A stretch of DNA of 64,000 nucleotides, from NCBI RefSeq assembly GCF_022201045.2, contig NC_068561.1, positions 22,574,501 to 22,638,500 of the forward strand, written 5' to 3'. This document shows, one piece after another, positions 24,501-34,661 of this stretch. Under the pieces are notes generated by a model. The model made no database searches and had not been told where the DNA came from. It saw only the letters and a list, made by a program, of their open reading frames with translations. The stretch's first letter is position 1. Each line of letters begins with the position of its first letter. Both the position numbers and the translations under genes were made by a program. This DNA is from Citrus sinensis (taxonomy: Eukaryota > Streptophyta > Magnoliopsida > Sapindales > Rutaceae).

Positions 24501-25907
24501 ATCCAAATTGAGTCGAGCATAGAGCAAAGATTGGAAATCCTGGTGGAATTCAACCACTGAACAGAGACAGTGAAGTAAGGAGGGATATTGCTCGGATAAG
24601 ATTTAGGTAATAAACAGGTTAAAACAGTTGGTGGAAGATATTGGACTTTGGAAGAATATGCCATCTCATCTGAACTTCCATTGATGGTGTTAGGATCACT
24701 ACATAAGTTTAGCTTAGCAACTACAGTAAGTTCGTCTGGGACTTCCATGTGTATATGAATCTGCAATATGGCAAACGTCAGACAGTTTGCTTCTTTGCAA
24801 GAGTGGGAATATTTTTTGTTTATAGGATAATTAAGTAACCTGAAAAGATCTTAAGCCTCTTTGTCCGTCAAGAATGAAAAGGTTTTCTCCATATATAGAC
24901 TCCAAAGCAACCAACTGAAAAACGAGTTAAGGGTGAGAAAAGGTAATAAAAAGCAGTAAAATTTCTGCGCTGAAAATGGCTTATCAACATCCAGGAAAGT
25001 TGTTGAGAGAGCGTCCAGACTTCGTTATCATGTCCTATGATAAGTTATAAATAATAATTCTGCCTAAATGAATTTTCTTAGTCACATAATTAAGAAGAAG
25101 AATTTGTTTGCTTGATCTCATCATTTAATTAGATAATATATTTTATAATGAAACACTTTTTTATAAATGCATAAAAATAATTTGCATGAAAAATATAATA
25201 AGAGTGATATCATATATGTCATTGTAATTTCTATTCTAACAAAGTAGGTAGCAATATTACAATTAGAGTCAATACGAGTTTAAATTTATGTGAAAACAAC
25301 ATAACCCAAAGGACTATCATGTATGACTAAAAAAATCTGTTCCAATAAAAATCAATATCTACTCCCATTTAATAAAGGAGAAAACAAACTCAAAATTTTC
25401 ATCCGAGCAATTATAGCTAAGAAATTCACACTAATAAAGGCGACATCCACTTTCATTTTATTAAAAAGTATTACAGACCAAAAATACACTTGTGGGGAGG
25501 AATGATACCACACTAAAGGTAATTTTGCCATAGCAAAAGGGTGGCTTCTAAGTTCCGCATACATATTTACAAACCCACAAAAGACCATTAAACTAAACTA
25601 TAACTTGTGAATAAAAAATACGATTAATACCATTATATTGAGAGAGTTGAGTCTAAGTGTTGAAGAGCCGGAGTTGGCTCTTATTTCTAATTATACCTCG
25701 TCCTCCTGCAACAGGTCATTGATCCTCAGCTGCTCAGCATCCAACTCCGGCTCTTCAACACTTAAAACTCAACTCTCTCAATATACTCACCACATCATTA
25801 CTTTTATCTCCTTTCACTTCCTCGCTAATTTTCAAAGCAGCAGCTTCACCACTAAAGGAACTCACTTTGTTTTTGAAGAAATTCTCTTCATTACTCGCGG
25901 AGCCCAT
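21596..25907 (-). pseudogene. RWD-RBR E3 ligase tandem duplicate, broken by two frameshifts
   Basis: Exons correspond one-to-one with the intact neighbour: 25697-25907, 24840-24914 (75 bp, same), 24245-24760 (516 against 517 bp), 23443-23828 (386, same), 22338 to about 22520, 22138-22231 (94 against 148 bp, in frame) and 21596-21724 (129, same). Exon 1 lacks the long N-terminal region and has one extra base near 25769 (GAGTTTTAAG where the intact copy has GAGTTCAAG), giving an immediate TGA. Exon 3 lacks one base about 25-35 bp before its donor, near 24270-24280, so the first RING1 cysteines are lost and the next exon reads into a stop. The exon 5 acceptor TTTGGCAG has become TTTGGCAA. The IBR, RING2 (DGCNKMVC) and final Cys/His cluster remain open, so decay looks fairly recent. 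Confidence 0.88.
25634..25785. repeat. Inverted duplication of a pseudogene exon segment (arms 44/45 bp)
   Basis: Positions 25634-25677 are the reverse complement of 25741-25785, except at one 3-4 base spot (GAGTCTAAG against GAGTTTTAAG). The right arm is part of exon 1 of the broken RBR copy (encoding the LREL...EEPEL segment). The left arm is an inverted copy about 63 bp away, inside the following intron. A transcript from either strand would form a long hairpin. Confidence 0.85.
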
Positions 25908-26454
25908 AGCTGGTGCCTGTAGTCACTTGTCTGCGTAGTGTGGATGTTGTGACAGTAGTAGGCAGCAGGCAGTCATAACGGGGCATCAATTGAACCTATT
26001 TATCGGTTCGTTTCTATTAAATAAAACTTGGGAATTTTGGATCCTTCTCAACAACGGGTCGGATCCAGAAAGCCATGGGCCCAAAAGGAAGCTGGATTTA
26101 TACTTGGCTTGAGCAACAAGCAACACTTTGTTTTTACGCTTACCTCATCAAGATTAGACACAGCATCAATACTAGGGTTTCTTTTAAAAAAAATAATAAT
26201 AACATTATATGACAAATTTTCTCTGGCCTATTAATAACATTATCATTCTTTAGGCTTGTTAGTGACAGTAACAAAGTTTCTGAGTTTGGTGCCGTCATAA
26301 AACACAGTTGATAGAAGACAACTGCAACCCAATCTAAAAGATATTCCTACTCGACTACAATTAAGCAATGCATTGTGTTGTGCTCTTCACTTAATCAATA
26401 AAAAACCCCATTTACCAGATAATACTTTTGCCCACTAAGAATTAAAGTACTTTT
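25908..26454. other. Gene-free stretch
   Basis: Upstream flank of the broken RBR copy, then AT-rich DNA. No coding frame with recognisable content and no clear element ends. Confidence 0.4.
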
Positions 26455-26665
26455 TGTACATAACCTAAAGTTTGTCATGAGGAGCTTTTTCGGTATACCA
26501 GAAATTTTAGCAGAGTCTACGTGCCAAAAACAAGAAAGATACAAGTCTACTACATTTGATCAAACACCTGTTTGCGCTACTGCAAGAAAGTAGAAACAGA
26601 TTATGCAACTTACATCAACTACATTTACGAGAAACATGAGTGATGTTTAAGAAGCTTGGTCCAAA
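26455..26665 (-). pseudogene. Fragment of a B-type cyclin gene (end of cyclin exon, intron, start of last exon)
   Basis: On the minus strand the frame WTKLLKHHSCFS, with stops after it, aligns with WTDTLRFHTGFSETQLM at the end of exon 4 of the intact cyclin gene at 31080-31666. The exon end TTGAT|GTAAGT is identical in both, and the following intron shares AGGTGTTTGAT. Past a GTAG acceptor, a DSAK segment and a later GYVQKV stretch resemble the last exon (DCARLLV...VVHKKYS) in broken frame. It is therefore a decayed piece of a second cyclin B gene, about 4.4 kb from the intact one. Confidence 0.65.
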
Positions 26666-26839
26666 AAAGGAAATCTCCACGATAACTACTACGTAGGTAG
26701 CAAGATTGCGAGAACATTAAGGTTTCACAATAGATCATGTATCTCTACGGTACCAGGCTATCCTCCTGTTTGTGATCTACCATGTCCCTGAATCTTACTA
26801 CAGTCACTTTAAAAATTTTTAGGAGCCATGCCCTGCAAT

Positions 26840-27837
26840 AAACTACCGGTCTGAGCTAAAACAGGGCGCTCTCTCTTTAAGTGTCCAACATGTCTGCAAT
26901 GGTAACAACATTGAGGGTGTCTGCACATACCATTATATCTACCACAAGACGTCTGACTTCTAATACTACTTCCAACTGACTAAGGTACCGAACTCTGACT
27001 ATAACTTTGTCTCTGTCCACCCCATGACCCTGGAAATTGACTATATTGCTGACAACTCGAGTACTCAGCAAAATCTAACAGTGTCCTGGGCACCCTGCTC
27101 CTAGGGCATCCAATTGACCTATTCGGACTTCGTTTATGCCTCGGCGGCTCAGTTGTGTGGGTCTATACCAAGCTTCTTTCAACTCTCATGGCAGCCTCAA
27201 CTAATTTACCAAAGTCTGTAAATCCCAATCCAATCACTACTGTCCTGATGCTACATTGAAGGCCCTCTTCAAATCTTTTACACTTTTCCCTCTTGTCAGG
27301 CATTACCGAATGGGCAAACCTTAACGACTCTATAAATTTTTTTCATATTCCTGACAATCATGGATCCCTGTTCAAGCAGTAGAAACTCACTCCTTATATC
27401 ATCCTGATACACGGTGCAGAAGAAATAATTATTGAACTCTGCGCGAAAATTACTCCATATAATTGTTCCATGCCCTGAGTACTAGGCCTCCAATGACTTC
27501 CTCATCAGAACACCACATGACTCAGTGCTTACCAGATTTGTAGTGCCCTCAAAATTTGTAGCCCCCAAATAAATAATAACACATTCAATCGTGTTCCCAT
27601 TCCCTTAGTGCCCTTGTGTCTGCTTCTGAACAATAGCAGCAACGAGCTGAGCAAGTTTATCTGTAGACTGCTCTACGCTAGATTTGACTTCCTTCCTCTG
27701 TCCTACACAAGGGTCTGGTGTCTGAAGTATAGTTCCTCATACTCAGCTACATTTTCTCCAATAGGCTTTCCGGTTTCCTCACATGCCGATGGTAGTTTTG
27801 CTATTGGGTTTGTGGGAGGGTGACCAGGTTGACGCAT
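26840..27837 (-). pseudogene. Ty3/gypsy gag remnant (retrotransposon gag domain and zinc knuckle)
   Basis: Translated on the minus strand in shifting frames from an ATG at 27837 (MRQPGHPPTNP). The segments DKLAQLVAAIVQKQ, SEFLLLEQGSMIV, RFEEGLQCSIRTVV and LVEAAMRVERSL are typical of plant Ty3/gypsy gag. A CCHC zinc knuckle follows (CYHCRHVGHLKRER), in which the last cysteine is replaced by arginine. Several stops and frame changes make it non-functional. No protease, reverse transcriptase or integrase follows, so the element is heavily truncated. The tandem array starts exactly at its ATG end. Confidence 0.85.
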
Positions 27838-30263
27838 GATGATGCCTACAAAACACAATCATGTCAGTTATATAGGTTAGCATTTAGCATTCTGCTATTT
27901 CCTGTTTCCATGTGTTCCTAATCATTACTAAGCGTAATTCATAAAATGAACAGAAAACATTCTCATGCCCCCTCTACAATCCAGCAACAAGACTTAAATT
28001 GGGAAAATGTACACAATAAGTTGGGAATAACAATAATTCATAATGTCAAATGCTAAACATAATGGGTTGTTATTCAGATATGAAATCTTAAACTGTCATA
28101 ACATCATTTCTCAACTTATCACAGTGAAGCAAACATAATAGAAATATCATACTGAAAACTACACAAAACTAGCACCCAGACTTAGGTGGAAATATCCATG
28201 AAGAAACCGAGTTAAAAAGTCATTGCCACTACACGCACGCATGATGATGCCTACAAAACACAATCATGTCAGTTATATAGGTTAGCATTTAGCATTCTGC
28301 TATTTCCTGTTTCCATGTGTTCCTAATCATTACTAAGCGTAATTCATAAAATGAACAGAAAACATTCTCATGCCCCCTCTACAATCCAGCAACAAGACTT
28401 AAATTGGGAAAATGTACACAATAAGTTGGGAATAACAATAATTCATAATGTCAAATGCTAAACATAATGGGTTGTTATTCAGATATGAAATCTTAAACTG
28501 TCATAACATCATTTCTCAACTTATCACAGTGAAGCAAACATAATAGAAATATCATACTGAAAACTACACAAAACTAGCACCCAGACTTAGGTGGAAATAT
28601 CCATGAAGAAACCGAGTTAAAAAGTCATTGCCACTACACGCACGCATGATGATGCCTACAAAACACAATCATGTCAGTTATATAGGTTAGCATTTAGCAT
28701 TCTGCTATTTCCTGTTTCCATGTGTTCCTAATCATTACTAAGCGTAATTCATAAAATGAACAGAAAACATTCTCATGCCCCCTCTACAATCCAGCAACAA
28801 GACTTAAATTGGGAAAATGTACACAATAAGTTGGGAATAACAATAATTCATAATGTCAAATGCTAAACATAATGGGTTGTTATTCAGATATGAAATCTTA
28901 AACTGTCATAACATCATTTCTCAACTTATCACAGTGAAGCAAACATAATAGAAATATCATACTGAAAACTACACAAAACTAGCACCCAGACTTAGGTGGA
29001 AATATCCATGAAGAAACCGAGTTAAAAAGTCATTGCCACTACACGCACGCATGATGATGCCTACAAAACACAATCATGTCAGTTATATAGGTTAGCATTT
29101 AGCATTCTGCTATTTCCTGTTTCCATGTGTTCCTAATCATTACTAAGCGTAATTCATAAAATGAACAGAAAACATTCTCATGCCCCCTCTACAATCCAGC
29201 AACAAGACTTAAATTGGGAAAATGTACACAATAAGTTGGGAATAACAATAATTCATAATGTCAAATGCTAAACATAATGGGTTGTTATTCAGATATGAAA
29301 TCTTAAACTGTCATAACATCATTTCTCAACTTATCACAGTGAAGCAAACATAATAGAAATATCATACTGAAAACTACACAAAACTAGCACCCAGACTTAG
29401 GTGGAAATATCCATGAAGAAACCGAGTTAAAAAGTCATTGCCACTACACGCACGCATGATGATGCCTACAAAACACAATCATGTCAGTTATATAGGTTAG
29501 CATTTAGCATTCTGCTATTTCCTGTTTCCATGTGTTCCTAATCATTACTAAGCGTAATTCATAAAATGAACAGAAAACATTCTCATGCCCCCTCTACAAT
29601 CCAGCAACAAGACTTAAATTGGGAAAATGTACACAATAAGTTGGGAATAACAATAATTCATAATGTCAAATGCTAAACATAATGGGTTGTTATTCAGATA
29701 TGAAATCTTAAACTGTCATAACATCATTTCTCAACTTATCACAGTGAAGCAAACATAATAGAAATATCATACTGAAAACTACACAAAACTAGCACCCAGA
29801 CTTAGGTGGAAATATCCATGAAGAAACCGAGTTAAAAAGTCATTGCCACTACACGCACGCATGATGATGCCTACAAAACACAATCATGTCAGTTATATAG
29901 GTTAGCATTTAGCATTCTGCTATTTCCTGTTTCCATGTGTTCCTAATCATTACTAAGCGTAATTCATAAAATGAACAGAAAACATTCTCATGCCCCCTCT
30001 ACAATCCAGCAACAAGACTTAAATTGGGAAAATGTACACAATAAGTTGGGAATAACAATAATTCATAATGTCAAATGCTAAACATAATGGGTTGTTATTC
30101 AGATATGAAATCTTAAACTGTCATAACATCATTTCTCAACTTATCACAGTGAAGCAAACATAATAGAAATATCATACTGAAAACTACACAAAACTAGCAC
30201 CCAGACTTAGGTGGAAATATCCATGAAGAAACCGAGTTAAAAAGTCATTGCCACTACACGCAC
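27836..30263. repeat. Tandem array: six identical-looking 405-bp units
   Basis: Units start at 27836, 28241, 28646, 29051, 29456 and 29861, a constant spacing of 405 bp. By eye the copies are indistinguishable; the last stops two bases short at 30263. Each unit begins ATGATGATGCCTACAAAACA on the plus strand. Both outer boundaries carry the pentamer ACGCA (27832-27836 and 30258-30262), a microhomology that could have seeded the first duplication. On the minus strand the unit ends TTTTGTAGGCATCATC directly before the gag ATG, so it occupies the leader side of the retroelement remnant. No open reading frame of note and no homology to the flanking genes. Confidence 0.97.
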
Positions 30264-30492
30264 AGCTCAAGACCTACACGTTTTAAGGTGTTAAAAGACA
30301 CGAAACTATTACATTGTTTTAAACTATTTCTTGCTAGTATCAGTTTGACAGTTTTGTAGCAAAAGCACAAGTTACAAAGAAGCATCGAGGATTGCATTTT
30401 GGTTGCACTGGAGAGGAGATTGGCTTTCTTGAGAAATTTGATTCTTTGGATGCAGAGACATAAATAATTTTCAATCAAAACAGAACCTTCAT

Positions 30493-30628
30493 GAATTGAC
30501 AGAAGATATAATTTTCAAATGAATTTTTATAGAAACAAAAGAATAAGGACCAGCAATTACGAATTGACAGAAGATATAATTTTCAAATGAATTTTTATAA
30601 AAACAAAAGAATAAGGACCAGCAATTAC
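30493..30628. repeat. Tandem duplication, 2 x 68 bp
   Basis: GAATTGACAGAAGATATAAT starts at 30493 and again at 30561. The two 68-bp units differ at about one base (ATAGAAAC against ATAAAAAC). It lies in the presumed 3' UTR or 3' flank of the cyclin gene. Confidence 0.9.
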
Positions 30629-30815
30629 GAATTGCCGATTAGGTCACAATGTAGCAGCAAAATACCAGCAACATTATCACTTACTTGCTGGTCTAGTTTA
30701 CATCAGTATAATTCTAAAGGAAAATCACAAAGAAAGTGGCTTTCTGAGTTTTCTGCACCCTTAAAGAATAAAGAAAATCTACTTAAAGAACGGGAGCATT
30801 CCAGTAAATGAGAAT

Positions 30816-32961
30816 TTAAGCCGTGTTCTTCATTGGGCCACCCGCTGATCTATCACCAGATAAGAGACTTTTGGCCGGTGGAAGCAGTGAAACGGATCCT
30901 CTCTGAGTTCTTGAGTACTTCTTGTGAACGACCTGGAGTCTACTCTCTGATGCCTTCGAGTGAAAGTACACCAGAAGTCTGGCGCAATCCCTGTATCAAA
31001 AACAAATAAAAGACATGGGTCAAAATAACATCATCAAACACCTATTTGCACATGTACTAGAACTATATGGATAACTTACATCAACTGTGTTTCCGAGAAA
31101 CCGGTGTGAAACCTTAGAGTATCAGTCCAAGCAGGGCTCCTGTTCAGCGTGCATCGAGCAGCATAGACTGCTGAGGCAGCAACCATTGATGGGGAGAACA
31201 TTAATGTGTCATAATGCATCATGCCCAACTCAGCAAGAAAATACACCGTGTTCTCCATGTCCTGATCAGGAATAGATGCTTTGATGAACCGAACGAGGAA
31301 CACGTAATATGTAGGAACAGTCAAGGTCCATTCCAACTTTCCCAGAATAGTTTTCTCCATGGCCAGTACTTCTGGATGACTGTAAGCATTATCTGCAATG
31401 CGGACTAAATCATTGACCTCAGGTGCCCAGATTTCTTCATACTTGGAAGCTATAAGCATGGCTCCCATGCCCACCAATTGTAATTCTCTTCTAGACACGA
31501 CCTTCACTGAAAGGAACCGATCAATTATATTGATGGTGAGATAAAGGGTCTCTTGAGAAAGCTCAAACTCCTGATGCACATCAATCAACCAATCCACCAA
31601 TATAGCTCTCATCCTCTCACTAATCTCGGTCTGTGTATGGATGTAGCTGCATGGCCGGCTCTCATTCTGCATCACCAACTCAACAAAATGTCAATATTTA
31701 TACTCCATTGTTACATAAAATATAAAGAAGAAACCGAAAATCAAAATTATACCTCAACTAGCTTGTAGAACTTGTAAATGTCTTCTACATATTCAATACC
31801 AGCCAAATCATTGTTAGCATCTTTAGCATCAATATCAACAATCTGTTCTTTTGGTTTCTGAGCCAGACCACAAGCAGCTTTGCTTCTAGCAGTAAGAACT
31901 GAAGTAAGTGTCTGTGATTTCTTCTTGGCTGATACTTCTCCCTCTTTCTTTTTCTTGTTCGCAGCAACCTTCTCCTTCTCTGTATCAGGACTTAGCTCAA
32001 TCACTTCCTGAGGCTGAGGCTGCTGAGCCTGAGCCTGAGGCCGAGGCTGAGGCTGAGGCTGAGCCTGAGCCTGAGCCTTTGGTTTAACGGTTACTTTCTT
32101 CTGAACTGGCTTTGCTGGCACAGCTTTTTTACCTACTCCAATCCCATCAAGAAGAACAGTTGATTTGTTCATATTAACACAAGCCTGTTTCTGCATTTCA
32201 AAAGATACCCAGAAGTCAAAATCAGAACCTTTTATTTTTTAAAAAAAAATATTATTAACATTTAAATCTTAAAAAAGGGGTTTAAAAATTGAACCTTGTT
32301 GTTCTCAGCAGCTGCTTGTGCATTCGCAAGTAATTGAGCGCAGAAACTCCTGGTGATGGGGCGAGAGATCTGAGGCTGAGGCTTGCCATCAACACCATTG
32401 ACAGTAACAAGATTGCCAATATCGTTAAGTGCATGACGGTTTTTCCCCTCAGCCACCACCGCCCCGGCTTTCTTCTGCTGCTTAATTGCTACTCCTCCTA
32501 CAACTGCCTCACCTATTAGAAACCAACTGATATCATTATGCTAAGAAATTTGATAACGAGTCTCAAAGAATGCTAAGAAAATAAACTGATCGACCCCCCC
32601 CCCCCAAAAAAAAACCTAAAGAACAGAAAAGATTCATGTTTTATTCAATAGAAAAGAGGACATAGATTTTCTTTTTCTTTTATTCGAGTTTTCTCATCAT
32701 TTAAACACATATCAAACGTTACTACGAGGATCAAATCTCACATTGCATCGAAACAAATTGCCCAAAACAGAAAAGGAACAAATGTGTATCAAATAAAAAG
32801 CAGATTGAAAGTATCAACGGAAAGGATTGATGCCAAGAATCATCTATTGGGTTTTAGAAAATGGGAATTCAAAAAGAATTGGAAAGAACCCACAAGAAAG
32901 AAAAATGAAAGCAATAAAATATACCTCTAGCTTGTCGTGGAACAATGGGTCTGGAAGCCAT
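30816..32961 (-). CDS. CYCB1: B1-type mitotic cyclin
   Basis: Five coding exons on the minus strand: 32925-32961, 32295-32512, 31753-32190, 31080-31666 and 30816-30990. They total 1455 bp, 484 residues, all junctions in frame. The N-terminal part carries a destruction box RHALNDIGN at residues 38-46, the APC/C degradation signal. A Gln/Pro/Ala tract (AQAQPQPQPRPQAQ) follows. Exon 4 begins the cyclin core (about 232-427) with MRAILVDWLIDVHQEFELS and FLSVKVVSRRELQLVGMGAMLIASKYEE; the C-terminal cyclin fold continues with MVAASAVYAARC. B1 cyclins activate CDKs at G2/M. The promoter holds several AACGG cores (separate entry), consistent with M-phase expression. Length is usual for the family. The exact B1 member cannot be assigned. 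Confidence 0.95.
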
Positions 32962-33240
32962 TTCTGATTCTTCTTCTTCTTCTTCTTCTGTTTCTTCTTT
33001 TAGATATCTCTTGCCTCTCTTTCTGAAACTTTCTTTGGATTGTGAGAAACAGGAGATGAGAATGGAGAGAATTTGGTCTCTATATGAAGCTATACGGAGC
33101 CAACGATTCACTTCCAACGGTCGAATTTTAATCAATTCTGGAGCGTTGGATCTATTTTTAATCCAACGGTGGACTGTGCGCTGGCTATTTATAGCCGTTA
33201 AGAACAACTGCCGAGTGCGGGCTAATAAGTTACCGTTCGT
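32962..33240 (-). promoter_or_regulatory. Cyclin B promoter: TATA box and four MSA-type AACGG cores
   Basis: On the minus strand a TATAAATAG box lies at about 33185-33194, some 225 bp before the start codon. AACGG or its complement occurs at 33116-33120, 33165-33169, 33195-33199 and 33233-33237, the third directly against the TATA box. AACGG is the core of the mitosis-specific activator element bound by three-repeat MYB proteins in plant cyclin B genes. The link to function is by family knowledge. Confidence 0.7.
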
Positions 33241-34661
33241 GTTAAAAAAATATTGGGCTACAAAAGTGAGGCATCAGTCGTCACGTAGGGTGTCATGGAA
33301 TTTCTATCCTAATGCATGTTATATAGCGCCACGTGGAGACATTATGTTGAAACAAGTATTTATTATTTCGCCAAATTTAAGTGATCTCTTGTTTTTGTTG
33401 CGCTATAAATAAAATTAGACATTAAAAAGCCCTCTACAGTCTACATTAGCTTATTATTAAACCAAGAATTCTTTCTTTTTTTTCCTAATTTTTTTACCAA
33501 TTGCTTTTTTTCCATTCTAACTTATATTCATTTAGTTATTGATAATCAATTTTCATAAGCACTTTGACGTGCAATATGATATGTTATGTTTTTATTCATT
33601 AAAGAAAAGAATTTATAGTTGCTTTTGGGATGCCTGCTCGGTCTTATATGTATACCTACTACCTTGATCATACTAGTGAATGTTATTCAAATTGTTTCTG
33701 CTGTTGTTATTTATTTATTTATTTGAGATAGGTAAATTATATTTCCTTACATCTATGCATTCTCTCCCCCCCCCCCCCCAATATATATATATGGACGACT
33801 TTATTTTTTATTTTTTTGATTAATAAAGTCAATGTTTAAAACTAACATGTCTACATTGATTCTATTAAATCAAAAGCTTAATAACATGTTCGTATAAATA
33901 AAAAAAAAAAAAAAAAAGAGAGAGTGCATGCATGAGAATATATATATAGCTTCCAATTAAGAGTTCTTCCAATAAGAGATCTCTAATCCTATTAAAATTT
34001 TATATAAACTAAAAAATAAAAATAAAATAAAAAATAGACTTCAATGCAGTGTATCATACCTTATAATATATTAAAATCTATGTTTTTTGGTCTTTTAACT
34101 TATCCCTAATTTAATATAGTCAGGAAGTAAAAATCCATTGTGTGTATATATATAAGCATTCTCAAGTGCGGTCGCCCTCATTTTTTTTAATATAGACATG
34201 TTGTTAAGCTGTACGGTTTAATAGAGTCATTTTTTTAATGCACCATAAAATGTACAGTTTAATAATATTAAAATTTGACTATATTAAATCATATGACTTA
34301 AAACCGTATGCATTATGTGTGTGTGTATGTAGTCGTATAGGGTTAATGGATTTTGATTAAAAATTCAACTTTAGTGAAGCATAAACAAGTTACCGGTCAT
34401 TCGATAACCCTTTACAAGAATTGGAGCACAAGATCTATAATAACAAATTGAATTGAAGCACAAAACTCGATTACAAAAGATGCTTAGGCAAAACAAAAAC
34501 ACTGCCTAAAACAACACAACAAAAATTAGTGGAAACCCAATTACACATTTTTATATGTGGCTGGCAAACACACACGTACATATTGCTCACACTATCAAAT
34601 CCTCCTAATTTTAGCAGTACTCACAAATATGTTGGAGCTGTGTCAGTTAGACATTTTTCTT
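33241..34661. other. Intergenic region between cyclin B and SCAB1-like genes
   Basis: AT-rich, with poly-C (about 33766-33779) and poly-A (about 33900-33917) tracts. The end near 34.4-34.66 kb should be the SCAB1-like 3' UTR. No gene seen. Confidence 0.5.

Noticed and set aside
27836..30263. Regular repeats suggesting a CRISPR array
   Set aside because: Units are 405 bp with no unique spacers, in a plant nuclear setting; it is a plain tandem repeat.
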